DNA of 13,671 bases from an uncultured Burkholderiales bacterium (GCA_903904635.1 CAIVDH010000133.1:1-13671), one strand, 5' to 3'. Counted from the first letter of the stretch, positions 1 to 7,601 are shown. Notes: generated from the letters alone by a model not told the origin. Program-made: numbers and translations.

Positions 1-2
1 CC

Positions 3-1721
3 CTTTTAAAGAAAATCGACTCTAAACCTGCCCCGTCCGCAATTGATGTAACAGAGTTCTTAGAAGCATTTTCAAAAACGAACCAAGCAGATGCTTTTAT
101 TACGGATAACTTATTATCAAACCTACCTGAAGAATTGGCCTCTGCAGTAACGCAATACGAAACTGAACAACTCGCTCTCCCCGTTACGACTGACGAGTTG
201 ATTACAACCATAGAAAAATATCTGTTACAAAATAAGCTGGCGGCAGGAACAACATTAAATCTCTCATACGGAATAACGCTGCTACGCGACTTCCATACTC
301 ATCCTGATTTGATATCGAACTTAGATGATCAACGGAGATTGATGGATTTTCTATCTAGTCTTAAAGAAGATTTTCAACGCTATGCACCTACAGCTTATTT
401 GAGAAACATAGCGAAAGTGATCAGCGACCTGAGTAGCAAAATAAACGATCAATATGCAAAATCTGAAGCGGAAGTTAAAACAACAACTACCCAAACTCAA
501 AATTTGCCGCGATGGCACCTTCACCCCAGAAAAATTAGTCAGGCAGACTATCATTACATAGCGGACAACTTGCCAATCAATATGCCTGTCTTGACGCGCA
601 GTGAAAATAATCGGCACGCATACCAGGCATTTCTTGATTTTATTGAAGACCCCAAAAAAAATATCCATGACACGCAGACCCGCAGGCATCTGGATAATTT
701 TTTGAATGTATTTTACGAAGACGTTAACAAGCTCGACCCTAAACTCAGGTCTGCATGCTTAATCCAAATAGACAGACTAGAGGGTGTGTTACAACATCAT
801 CAAAAATGTGATTTGCATGCGCAGATTGTTACAGATTTGAATCAGCATGCCCTGACCACATTACACATCTTACGCAATCAAATCGAGATTAATGGACCAT
901 CGTCGTCCATGCTTCATCTATTTCAATATGTGCTACATCGGAAAAATGCCATTGATATGCAATCGTTCTGGCATTTGTCTGGCTTAAGCAAAACGCAAAA
1001 AAATACGATAAGCGAAAGTCTGCCGCCGGAGACCAGAAAAATATTTAAAGTTTCGATGAATAATCTCAGTAAAGACCTGAAAGAATTCAAGCAGCAAAGT
1101 ATATTGAATCGCCCAAATCTAGTACCAACGTCGCAGGATGCAAGAAGGCAAATTATTACGCATATCGGACTCAAACTTCATGACTTGACGACATTTAAAG
1201 ATAATGAAAAAAACAAATCTGCTTTGGAGGTATTCCTTGCGCAACTATATAAAACAGATTTGAGTCAGCCTTCCACCATAAAAAATCTAGAAGAATTTTT
1301 TTCTTTATTCTTCGGTCAAATCAAGCAGTTAAATCCCGACACTCGAAATTTATGCCTCACTGAAATTGATCGACTTAAAGGGTTGCTTTTGACAGCGCAG
1401 CGCGCCGATATTGAAAGCTATGACTTAACAAAGTTGAAAAATAATAGCCTTATTGATTTTGCCACCGCATTACAACTCAACGCAGCACAATTGGGAACAT
1501 CTGCATTCATCATGGATTTGTTGCACTATCTTGAGAACGGCAGCAAAGCTATCACGCCCACCACATACTGGGCACTAAACCATGTGGCGACAATTAAACG
1601 AGCCAGCATCGCTGCATTGCTAGGCTCGCCGCAAAAAACCTATTTTTCATCCGCGATGATGCAGTTAACTGCCGACTTGCAAACCTTCAAGGCAGCTCAA
1701 ACTCCGTCAGCTCCATCTTGA
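3..1721 (+). CDS. Unrecognised repeat-containing protein, 5' end outside window
   Basis: The frame is open from position 3 to the TGA at 1719-1721, giving 572 visible residues. A TTG at 135 could act as a start, but the open frame before it encodes similar sequence, so the gene most likely begins left of the window. I do not recognise the family. The protein looks soluble and mostly alpha-helical, with no membrane segment in the visible part. It contains two long diverged repeats, about 540-1106 and 1143-1700, and a shorter related unit before them. The clearest shared block is at 699-791 and 1296-1388, where D/N-P, an R-x-x-C-L step and I-D-R-L can be lined up. The gene is visibly richer in A+T than its neighbours (181-240 has 22 G/C of 60), which may indicate a different origin. 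Its last 35 nt overlap the convergent lipoprotein gene. Function unknown. Confidence 0.8.
   Translation, partial: LLKKIDSKPAPSAIDVTEFLEAFSKTNQADAFITDNLLSNLPEELASAVTQYETEQLALPVTTDELITTIEKYLLQNKLAAGTTLNLSYGITLLRDFHTHPDLISNLDDQRRLMDFLSSLKEDFQRYAPTAYLRNIAKVISDLSSKINDQYAKSEAEVKTTTTQTQNLPRWHLHPRKISQADYHYIADNLPINMPVLTRSENNRHAYQAFLDFIEDPKKNIHDTQTRRHLDNFLNVFYEDVNKLDPKLRSACLIQIDRLEGVLQHHQKCDLHAQIVTDLNQHALTTLHILRNQIEINGPSSSMLHLFQYVLHRKNAIDMQSFWHLSGLSKTQKNTISESLPPETRKIFKVSMNNLSKDLKEFKQQSILNRPNLVPTSQDARRQIITHIGLKLHDLTTFKDNEKNKSALEVFLAQLYKTDLSQPSTIKNLEEFFSLFFGQIKQLNPDTRNLCLTEIDRLKGLLLTAQRADIESYDLTKLKNNSLIDFATALQLNAAQLGTSAFIMDLLHYLENGSKAITPTTYWALNHVATIKRASIAALLGSPQKTYFSSAMMQLTADLQTFKAAQTPSAPS
540..1700 (+). 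repeat. Diverged tandem protein-level repeats, about 190-200 residues each
   Basis: Two successive coding segments (540-1106 and 1143-1700) translate to similar proteins. The anchor block starts at 699 in the first and 1296 in the second, a spacing of 199 codons. Shared features are an aromatic-rich helix start, a D/N-P turn, C-L, I-D-R-L followed by G-x-L, and a tail of the form L-x-x-D-L-x-x-F-K. A weaker related block begins at 348. The similarity is visible only in protein, so the duplication is old. Confidence 0.65.
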
Positions 1722-2397
1722 TCGTGCCGGTCGAGAAAAAATTTGACTGCAATATCTCGACCCGCTCCAGCTTCACCAGCCCTACGCCTTTGCAATACCA
1801 CTCAGTGCTCACAATAGGGATATCTTTAAAGCCCTGCACCGCATCGAGATACAGCGGCAAAATACCGTTGCCAGCTATGCGCGCACAATGTTTAAAAGTA
1901 CCTGCTGGGACAGTGACTTCTTCTTCCATGGCTTCGACCACATGCGTCATTAAGACCTTGGGCATTTTCATATCGCCCTGACCGAGATCAGTCTTGGGCC
2001 CAATAGCAAATGGCTGCGAAGGCACCATCCAGGACGAACCTACTGTCAGAGGCAATTTAAGCACAGTGCGTGCATTCGTATCTAATTTGGCCTGCTCTTC
2101 CACATCCGTACGTATGGCTACACGGGAGATACCCACTTTATCTTTGCGCAACCAATATTCCACACCGATGCCACCCACAATTTCAGCGCGACGTATAAAA
2201 ACCTGATCACCACCTTCATAATCAATCGTGCGCGGCACCGAACTAACCTGGGTATGATGCGTCACGGCGCTATCAATGTCAGAGGTAACATCATAGGTCC
2301 AGCTAGAGCCGACATTAAGCGGAAAATAAGATTCACCAGTAGGCTCATGCGAGCAACCGGCCAGCAGCAGCAAGGCCGTTATGGATAAAAGACGCAT
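1687..2397 (-). CDS. Predicted outer-membrane lipoprotein, last gene of the pqq operon
   Basis: Three consecutive ATG codons (2403, 2400, 2397) follow a GGAG. The third has the best spacing (8 nt) and starts a compact lipoprotein signal, so I chose 2397; the ATG at 2403 would give an ATGA overlap with the preceding stop. The first 15 residues are a signal peptide ending in the lipobox LLAGC, with Cys15 the predicted lipidated residue. Ser rather than Asp follows the Cys, which by the Lol sorting rule favours the outer membrane. The mature part (about 220 residues) looks beta-rich and has two similar blocks, LNVGSSW near residue 27 and LTVGSSW near 117. No enzyme motif is visible. It is the distal gene of a tightly packed operon with a proton-channel pair, so it may be the outer-membrane end of that assembly (inference). 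Its 3' end overlaps the convergent repeat-protein gene by 35 nt. Confidence 0.85.
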   Translation of the reverse strand: MRLLSITALLLLAGCSHEPTGESYFPLNVGSSWTYDVTSDIDSAVTHHTQVSSVPRTIDYEGGDQVFIRRAEIVGGIGVEYWLRKDKVGISRVAIRTDVEEQAKLDTNARTVLKLPLTVGSSWMVPSQPFAIGPKTDLGQGDMKMPKVLMTHVVEAMEEEVTVPAGTFKHCARIAGNGILPLYLDAVQGFKDIPIVSTEWYCKGVGLVKLERVEILQSNFFSTGTIKMELTEFELP

Positions 2398-2399
2398 CA

Positions 2400-2912
2400 T
2401 CATTTCTCCGGCAGACGCGTGGCAGGTGCATCGCTGACTTTGAGTTTGATCTTGTTGTCGGCATTGACCTTGAACCATGACGAACCACTACCGCCGCCTG
2501 GGCGATCTATCGAACCGATCTGACGTATGCCCTGACGGCCTTTGCGCTGCGCTTCAGAGAGCTGCGCATGATTGTCCTTCAGATACGGCAAGCGATAAGC
2601 GCGCGGTGCGCCATTTGGGCGATTGCCTTCCAAAGAAGTCACCCACAAATAAATCGCGCCTTCTAGGCCACGCTCTTTATTGGGCTCTTCGATCAACGCA
2701 GAATTGATGATGAATTTTTCAGGCAGTACCCGCGGTGTCGGCCAGCCCAGCATATCTTCAAAGGTAAAGTTGGCGACAAAATAGCTGACTGTTACGACGA
2801 AAATCATCAGCACCTTGATCCAGCGCTTCCAGCCTGTGGCCAGACAAAGTATCAGCAGCCCAGCGGCTACGACTACATACAAAAAAGTCAGTAAGAGCGA
2901 AGTGTTGTTCAT
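2400..2912 (-). CDS. Small protein with two N-terminal membrane helices, unknown function
   Basis: Encodes 170 residues. Two hydrophobic helices lie at about residues 5-25 and 31-49, followed by a soluble region of about 120 residues that is probably periplasmic. That region has a Pro-rich start, a YLW segment near residue 88, and a Gly/Ser-rich stretch (GGGSGSS) near 139-145. I recognise no family. The ATG at 2912 overlaps the TGA of the ExbD-like gene (ATGA, 2909-2912). No good Shine-Dalgarno sequence is visible, so translation is probably coupled. The stop at 2400-2402 lies among the ATG codons of the lipoprotein gene. The packing suggests it works in the same membrane complex as its neighbours (inference). 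Confidence 0.8.
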   Translation of the reverse strand: MNNTSLLLTFLYVVVAAGLLILCLATGWKRWIKVLMIFVVTVSYFVANFTFEDMLGWPTPRVLPEKFIINSALIEEPNKERGLEGAIYLWVTSLEGNRPNGAPRAYRLPYLKDNHAQLSEAQRKGRQGIRQIGSIDRPGGGSGSSWFKVNADNKIKLKVSDAPATRLPEK

Positions 2913-3514
2913 GTTTGCGGTGCAAGTTGTTTAGGTAGGGTATTAATATTGCTGACGATGCCTTGTGCATCGACGGTAAATCGTACTGCAGTTTTTTCGT
3001 CGCCCTTGCTTTCGAGCTTAACGGTACCGTAAAAAGAAATTTCTGCCTTAGGATTGACCTTAACGACAGAGATATTCGCCTCAACCGGCTCTTTGTTTTT
3101 AGATTCGTAGTACTGCACATTGACGGTATATTCACCAGGCGCAAACCCGCGTATGGTCACGACTTCCTGATTGATAGGATTAACGACGTCTTTGCCATTG
3201 ACGGCAATCGTATCTCCCGCCAGACCGCGATCATCGCGGTCCAGATGCATCAAGCCTGCTTCGCGCTGACGAAACCAGGTCATGCCGCCGTTCGGATCCT
3301 GCACATAGGTGTCGAGGTCATTAGGATTCATGTCCGGCCACGAAACCGTAATAATGAATTCGGCTTTGGCAGGAACATCACCCTCTTTTTTTGCTTTCGG
3401 ATTCATCGACAATAAGGCGATGATGAAACAGAAAACAAAAGCAATGAGGATATTAAAGAGCATGTCGTAGAAGGGATCGACCTCGCCTTCACGACGCTTT
3501 TTACGCAAACTCAC
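2909..3514 (-). CDS. ExbD/TolR-like protein with atypical periplasmic domain
   Basis: Encodes 201 residues from a GTG start at 3514, which overlaps the upstream stop (GTGA) and is preceded by AGGGGA at good spacing. A short basic N-terminus leads to V-D-P-F-Y-D and one membrane helix at about 18-36. Asp17 sits where ExbD, TolR and MotB proteins carry their proton-conducting Asp. The rest is periplasmic but does not look like the usual short ExbD/TolR domain. Around residues 56-77 it has SWPDMNPNDLDTYVQDPNGG, an acidic motif resembling the W-x-D-x-x-D-L-D-x-x-V-x-D-P-x-G signature of DUF2135-like beta-sandwich domains; that resemblance is from memory, not a search. With the preceding gene it forms a probable proton-driven stator or energiser pair. 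What it drives is unknown; its place behind pqqE points to PQQ or quinoproteins. Confidence 0.82.
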   Translation of the reverse strand: MSLRKKRREGEVDPFYDMLFNILIAFVFCFIIALLSMNPKAKKEGDVPAKAEFIITVSWPDMNPNDLDTYVQDPNGGMTWFRQREAGLMHLDRDDRGLAGDTIAVNGKDVVNPINQEVVTIRGFAPGEYTVNVQYYESKNKEPVEANISVVKVNPKAEISFYGTVKLESKGDEKTAVRFTVDAQGIVSNINTLPKQLAPQT

Positions 3515-4275
3515 GTTTTCCCCTGGCGGGTCAGGGCGGCTAATTGTGTTTCAGCGAACTCCAGTGAATCAGCCAGAATGCCATCACTGCATCTATCCAT
3601 TTTTACCAGTTGAATACCGAGCAGCATGTTAGCAACCAAGCCTACTGCGGTTGTCAGCAATGCCACGCCCAGTCCACCGGTTAAGGTCTTAAGCAAGTTT
3701 TGCGATTGTGAGGGATCAAAATTTTGAATCTGCGAGATTTCAATGGCGAGTATGGAAAAGCCGATCACTTTACCCAACAGGCCCAGTTTGATTTGTATGC
3801 CATTAATCCACCAGGCGGATTCGCTGGGGCCATGCAGGCGCTCGGCTAACACTTCGGTCAGCTGGCCATTATCGTAATCCTGGTATTTACTCTTGCCGAC
3901 TAACGCAGCAAAATAATCATTGACGCTGCCAGTCAGCCCCACTGGTGCAAGCGACAAGCCAAACTGCGGCCTGACTGCCAGTATCCATGCATTCAGCGAC
4001 TGCCTTTCATTGGCCAGCGCAGCTGCACGTATCCCCACCCAAATGGTAGAGAGCACAAACACCACAATGATCATCAGGGTGATGCCGGTAGGATCAGCCG
4101 CAACCAAGATGCCCCATACATTGGCGCGCCAAAGCAGAAAGGCCGCAAATACTAAAAAGCCGGTGAAACTGAGCCACTGCAGAAAAAATGCATCCGATGA
4201 GGACCGGATCAATACTGTGGCACTACGTTTAAAGATCCGCGTAAGCGGAAGAAGCATGCGTGCCACAACATTCAT
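3511..4275 (-). CDS. MotA/TolQ/ExbB-type proton channel protein
   Basis: Encodes 254 residues. Four hydrophobic segments lie at about 31-52, 64-84, 159-182 and 200-222. The third carries LGLLGKVIGF and the fourth GVALLTTAVGLVANM, the two conserved helices of the MotA/TolQ/ExbB family (Leu-Gly-Thr-Val-x-G and Ala-Leu-x-Thr-Thr-x-x-Gly-Leu patterns). Between the second and third is a cytoplasmic loop of about 75 residues. Members of this family form a pentameric inner-membrane channel that couples proton flow to movement of an ExbD/TolR/MotB-type partner, and such a partner is encoded by the next, overlapping gene. The ATG at 4275 lies one nucleotide after the pqqE stop, so it is cotranscribed with PQQ synthesis genes. 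It is not TolQ of a normal tol-pal cluster, as no TolA, TolB or Pal is present. No TonB gene is in the window. Confidence 0.87.
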   Translation of the reverse strand: MNVVARMLLPLTRIFKRSATVLIRSSSDAFFLQWLSFTGFLVFAAFLLWRANVWGILVAADPTGITLMIIVVFVLSTIWVGIRAAALANERQSLNAWILAVRPQFGLSLAPVGLTGSVNDYFAALVGKSKYQDYDNGQLTEVLAERLHGPSESAWWINGIQIKLGLLGKVIGFSILAIEISQIQNFDPSQSQNLLKTLTGGLGVALLTTAVGLVANMLLGIQLVKMDRCSDGILADSLEFAETQLAALTRQGKT

Positions 4276-4276
4276 T

Positions 4277-5446
4277 TTATGAAACCTTGTCTCGTTCTTC
4301 TTTTATAGGAATCGAAGCATATTTCATGGAGTTGGCATCGGTTCGAAACAGTAACGGCTTTTCTGCCACCTGCACCGGATTAAGCTGCGCCTGCATGACT
4401 ATCTGCTTCACGTCACCATGATGAGGTGACTTACTGCATACCGGATCGGCGTTTTCAGCTGCCCCTGTCAGCGCGTAGGCCTGGCAACGGCAACCACCGA
4501 AATCTTTGTCCTTGTCAGGACATGAACGGCAGGGCTCCTTCATCCAGGCATCGCCCCGATACCGGTTGAATGCATCGCTTTTATACCAGATTTCTTCTAA
4601 TGTTGCCTCAGTGACATTCGGGAATGTGAGTCCCGGCAAACTTTTAGCGGCATGACAAGGCAAGGCAGAACCATCTGCAGCAACTGCCAAAAATACTGAA
4701 CCCCAGCCATTCATGCAGGCTTTGGGGCGTTCTTCAAAATAATCAGGCACCACAAACAAGATGCGCACTTTTTTACCGAGCTTGGCACGATACTCATTCA
4801 CCACGGCTTCGGCACGTTCTAACTGCTCGCGGGTAGGCATCAACTGATCGCGATTGACCATGCCCCAACCGTAGTACTGCGTATTGGCCAGCTCCAGATA
4901 TTCCACGCCCATTTCAACCGCCATTTCAATAATGCGGCCTACATGGTCGAGGTTATAGCGATGCAAAACCACATTCAACACCATGGGGTAATCATATTGC
5001 TTGATGAGCTTGGCTACGCGTGACTTCAATTCAAAGGTCTTGGTACTGGAGAGAAAATCATTCATCTCCTTGGTCGAATCCTGAAACGAGAGCTGTATAT
5101 GATCAAGCCCAAGTTCTTTCATGCGCGAAATGCGTTTTTCAGTCAGGCCTATGCCAGAGGTAATCAGGTTGGTGTAAAAGCCAAGTCGATGTCCTTCACC
5201 GATCAGCTCTTCCAGATCATCACGCACCAGCGGCTCACCACCGGAAAAACCCAATTGCGCTGCACCCAACTTGCGTGCCTGCTGCAATACATCCATCCAT
5301 TGCGCCGTGGTCAGCTCATTGCGATTTTCAGCATAGTTCAGTGGGTTGTAGCAAAACACACAATGCAAAGGGCATTTGTATGTCACTTCAGCCAAGAGCC
5401 ACAATGGTGGCGGTATTTGCGTTGGTTCAGAAATTAGTTCAGACAA
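4277..5446 (-). CDS. pqqE: PqqE, radical SAM peptide cyclase of PQQ synthesis
   Basis: Encodes 389 residues, normal for the family. PqqE uses S-adenosylmethionine and iron-sulfur clusters to join the Glu and Tyr side chains of the precursor peptide PqqA, the first step of PQQ synthesis in the cytoplasm. The radical SAM motif is Cys25-x3-Cys29-x2-Cys32, followed by the GGEP motif at 69-72. The C-terminal SPASM region has seven cysteines, from ACMNG through PCHAA, PCRSC and GGCRC to VCSK, which would bind the auxiliary clusters. The only suitable start is TTG at 5446, lying inside pqqD with an 8-nt overlap and preceded by GAGG at 5 nt. There is no nearby in-frame ATG. The TTG start and overlap suggest translational coupling to pqqD, its delivery partner. 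Confidence 0.97.
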   Translation of the reverse strand: MSELISEPTQIPPPLWLLAEVTYKCPLHCVFCYNPLNYAENRNELTTAQWMDVLQQARKLGAAQLGFSGGEPLVRDDLEELIGEGHRLGFYTNLITSGIGLTEKRISRMKELGLDHIQLSFQDSTKEMNDFLSSTKTFELKSRVAKLIKQYDYPMVLNVVLHRYNLDHVGRIIEMAVEMGVEYLELANTQYYGWGMVNRDQLMPTREQLERAEAVVNEYRAKLGKKVRILFVVPDYFEERPKACMNGWGSVFLAVAADGSALPCHAAKSLPGLTFPNVTEATLEEIWYKSDAFNRYRGDAWMKEPCRSCPDKDKDFGGCRCQAYALTGAAENADPVCSKSPHHGDVKQIVMQAQLNPVQVAEKPLLFRTDANSMKYASIPIKEERDKVS

Positions 5447-5702
5447 TCCAGCCTCGCTCGGTTGCTATTTCAAGAAAGCCTTTTACATCGGCTTCCAGTC
5501 CAGTGGCGTTAAATGTTTGCTCAATATCGGCGACGATAGCCGGCACATCACGCTCGCCATCACAGCGCTTTAAAATCTCACCGGCGCTTTGATTGAGCTT
5601 GACCATCCCTTCGGGATACAACAACACATACGCACCCTGCGCCTCTTCCCATTGCATGCGAAACAATCGCGCAAGCTTGGGCTTTTCAGAAAATTCACTC
5701 AT
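5439..5702 (-). CDS. pqqD: PqqD, PqqA-binding chaperone
   Basis: Encodes 87 residues, typical for PqqD. PqqD is the founding type of RiPP recognition element: it binds the precursor peptide PqqA and presents it to PqqE. The family signature is visible in [16 protein letters not shown] and in the C-terminal part ([10 protein letters not shown], then a helix ending ERGWIV). The frame is open further upstream to an ATG at 5753, but that would add 17 residues unlike PqqD and overlap pqqC. The ATG at 5702, 11 nt after the pqqC stop, gives the family length, so I chose it. The Shine-Dalgarno sequence is weak. Its stop overlaps the pqqE start by 8 nt, consistent with stoichiometric production of the PqqD-PqqE pair. 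Confidence 0.95.
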   Translation of the reverse strand: MSEFSEKPKLARLFRMQWEEAQGAYVLLYPEGMVKLNQSAGEILKRCDGERDVPAIVADIEQTFNATGLEADVKGFLEIATERGWIV

Positions 5703-5713
5703 GCTGACATCTT

Positions 5714-6424
5714 TCAGGGATACGCTTTTTCGATGGCGTCCGAAATGGACCACAACACATCGAGCTTAAATTGCAAAATCTCAAGCGCGCGCTCTTGCTG
5801 CGCACGCGTAGTGAAATATTCCAGCGTGACGGCAAGACCATGCATGACATCACGCTCGGCCAAGGTAATGCGGCTGCGGAAATAAGCCAGACCATCATCA
5901 TTGACCCACTTGTAATGCGTAGGCCAGTTCGCCAGACGATCTTTATGGATTTTTGGCGCAAACATTTCTGTCAGCGATGAGCAGACTGCTTCCTGCCATG
6001 GTGACTGTCGCGCAAAATTTACATACGCATCCACAGCAAAGCGCACACCCGGCTCCACTTTTTTCAGGGACCATAATTCTTCACGCGAGATACCCACTGC
6101 TTCACCTAAGCGCGTCCACGCTTCGATGCCGCCTTCTTTGCCATCGTAACCATCATGATCCAAAATACGCTGCACCCATTCACGACGGATAGCACGGTCC
6201 GGACAATTGGCAATGATGGCCGCATCTTTGACCGGAATTTTGACTTGATAATAAAAACGATTGATAACCCAGCCACGTATCTGCTCGGGCGTGAGTTCAC
6301 CATTGTTCATCTTTACATTGAACGGATGATTGATGTGATAGCTGGTGCCCTTGGCGCGCAACTGCGCTTCAAATTCTGTATGGTCCCAGGGTAGTGCGTT
6401 AGCGATATTAGTTTGTGCGTTCAT
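5714..6424 (-). CDS. pqqC: PqqC, pyrroloquinoline-quinone synthase
   Basis: Encodes 236 residues. PqqC catalyses the last step, ring closure and eight-electron oxidation of AHQQ to PQQ with oxygen and without a metal or cofactor, in a helical fold related to haem oxygenase and TenA. Family signatures are visible throughout: [16 protein letters not shown] near the N-terminus, [11 protein letters not shown], the DHDGYDG region, RLGEAVG, and C-terminal THYKWV and YFRSRI, which hold His, Tyr and Arg typical of the active site. No truncation is seen. The ATG at 6424 overlaps the pqqB stop (ATGA) and has GGAG 8 nt upstream inside pqqB. Confidence 0.97.
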   Translation of the reverse strand: MNAQTNIANALPWDHTEFEAQLRAKGTSYHINHPFNVKMNNGELTPEQIRGWVINRFYYQVKIPVKDAAIIANCPDRAIRREWVQRILDHDGYDGKEGGIEAWTRLGEAVGISREELWSLKKVEPGVRFAVDAYVNFARQSPWQEAVCSSLTEMFAPKIHKDRLANWPTHYKWVNDDGLAYFRSRITLAERDVMHGLAVTLEYFTTRAQQERALEILQFKLDVLWSISDAIEKAYP

Positions 6425-7356
6425 ATTGAAATCTCCATGCCATCAAATGCGACTTCGATACCGTGCTTTGCCAATGAAGCACGCTCGGCCGAGTCTTCGT
6501 TCAAAATCGGGTTAGTGTTATTAATATGGATCAGCACTTTGCGGCGTGCGCCTATGCTGTCCATTAATTCAATCATGCCGCCCGGGCCTGATAACTGCAG
6601 ATGACCCATGTCGGCCGCTGTTTTTTGTGACAAGCCCAGCGTAATCATTTCGTCACCCGTCCACACGGTGCCATCAACTAACACGCAATCCGCTTTTTCC
6701 ATTGCGGCCTGCACATGCGGCTCTATCTCACCTAAGCCTGGTGCATAAAACAAGGTTTTGCCGGTCTCAATATTTTCGATTAACAAACCATTGTTGTCGC
6801 CCATTTGCGGATTAGCGCGATGCGGTGAATACGGCGGCGCTTTACTTTTTAATGGCAAAGGATGAAAGCGTATGCCAGCTACACCAGGCACTTCTATAGG
6901 CGCAAAGCTCGTTGTATCACCAGCAGCCGCTGGGCTGATTGCATGACGCTCTACACCACAGTAATGCGACAGCACCGGCACTAAGGGCAGGCCATGATTG
7001 AGATCGTCCCACACCGAATCAGTGCAATACAGATTGAGTTTCTTTTTGCCTTCACGCAGCATCAACAAACCTGTTACGTGATCTATCTGCGCATCCATCA
7101 CCATCACCGCGGCGATACCTGAATCGCGTATCGCGCGCGCTGGCTGCAATGCAGGGTTGGCGCGGATTTGCGTCAGTATGTCGGGGGAGGCATTGATTAG
7201 CACCCAATCAACACCGTTATTAGAAACGGCAATCGATGATTGCGTGCGTGCGCGTGCATTGATGGTGCCCTTGCGTACGCCATTACAGTTAGTGCAATTG
7301 CAATTCCATTGTGGGAAACCACCGCCTGCAGCAGAGCCTAATACAAGAATTTTCAT
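6421..7356 (-). CDS. pqqB: PqqB, metallo-beta-lactamase-fold PQQ synthesis protein
   Basis: Encodes 311 residues, the normal PqqB length. The start [19 protein letters not shown] is characteristic, and Cys19, Cys21 and Cys24 form the CxCxxC metal site typical of the family. The [10 protein letters not shown] segment is the PqqB version of the metallo-beta-lactamase metal motif. PqqB has been proposed to hydroxylate the cross-linked Glu-Tyr intermediate before PqqC acts. It is the first gene of the operon. The ATG at 7356 lacks a recognisable Shine-Dalgarno sequence; the leader instead has ACCTCCT, an anti-Shine-Dalgarno sequence, just upstream. An in-frame TAA about 24 nt upstream rules out a much longer form. 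Confidence 0.97.
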   Translation of the reverse strand: MKILVLGSAAGGGFPQWNCNCTNCNGVRKGTINARARTQSSIAVSNNGVDWVLINASPDILTQIRANPALQPARAIRDSGIAAVMVMDAQIDHVTGLLMLREGKKKLNLYCTDSVWDDLNHGLPLVPVLSHYCGVERHAISPAAAGDTTSFAPIEVPGVAGIRFHPLPLKSKAPPYSPHRANPQMGDNNGLLIENIETGKTLFYAPGLGEIEPHVQAAMEKADCVLVDGTVWTGDEMITLGLSQKTAADMGHLQLSGPGGMIELMDSIGARRKVLIHINNTNPILNEDSAERASLAKHGIEVAFDGMEISI

Positions 7357-7546
7357 GATTTTCAGGAGGTCAGATTAATTTGGATACTTAACATTCTTTA
7401 CGTGTTTGACGCACTCTCGCGCAAAACTTTAAACAAAAGCTGAACCCGGCATGGACTTACATGAATGAGAAGCCTGCGGTCCAAATCGGACGCACAGGGT
7501 CAGTTACGTGCATAATCGTCTCGGGCACTACACTCTGAAAATCGAG

Positions 7547-7570
7547 GTTTTACACTTATAAGAGTAAAAC
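7547..7570. repeat. Inverted repeat in the pqqB leader / pip upstream region
   Basis: The arms are GTTTTACACT (7547-7556) and AGAGTAAAAC (7561-7570), nine of ten positions complementary, around a TATA spacer. It could be a regulator-binding site, or a hairpin at the very start of the pqq transcript if the proposed start near 7575 is right. The A+T-rich stem favours a protein-binding site over a terminator. Confidence 0.5.
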
Positions 7571-7585
7571 TACTTTGATTCAGAA

Positions 7586-7601
7586 TGCAGCTTTTGTTCC
7601 A
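7586..7601 (-). promoter_or_regulatory. Candidate sigma-54 promoter for the pqq operon
   Basis: On the minus strand the sequence TGGAACAAAAGCTGCA has the invariant GG and GC exactly 10 nt apart and differs from TGGCAC-G-N4-TTGCA at three fixed positions. The start of transcription would fall near 7575, leaving a leader of about 219 nt before pqqB. A sigma-54 activator gene lies about 1 kb away. The match is moderate and could be chance. Confidence 0.4.

Noticed and set aside
2404..2478. N-terminal extension of the lipoprotein gene to 2478
   Set aside because: It would place 25 polar residues before an evident lipoprotein signal peptide and lies wholly inside the upstream gene.
2963..3415. 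Plus-strand open frame of 150 codons
   Set aside because: Antisense shadow of the ExbD-like gene; its composition mirrors the real gene.
3511..4275. MotA-like protein considered as part of a Zorya-type defence system or flagellar motor
   Set aside because: No ZorC/ZorD/ZorE-like genes, no peptidoglycan-binding OmpA domain in the partner and no flagellar genes; the operon belongs to PQQ synthesis.
5703..5753. N-terminal extension of pqqD to 5753
   Set aside because: The added 17 residues are unlike PqqD and overlap the end of pqqC.
7457..7513. An 18-residue open frame on the minus strand in the pqqB leader, considered as pqqA
   Set aside because: It lacks the Glu-x3-Tyr core and the W-T-K-P type start expected of PqqA, and its ribosome site is poor.
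7461..7538. A 25-residue plus-strand open frame in the pqqB-pip gap
   Set aside because: No PqqA motif, no ribosome site and no recognisable features; most likely chance.
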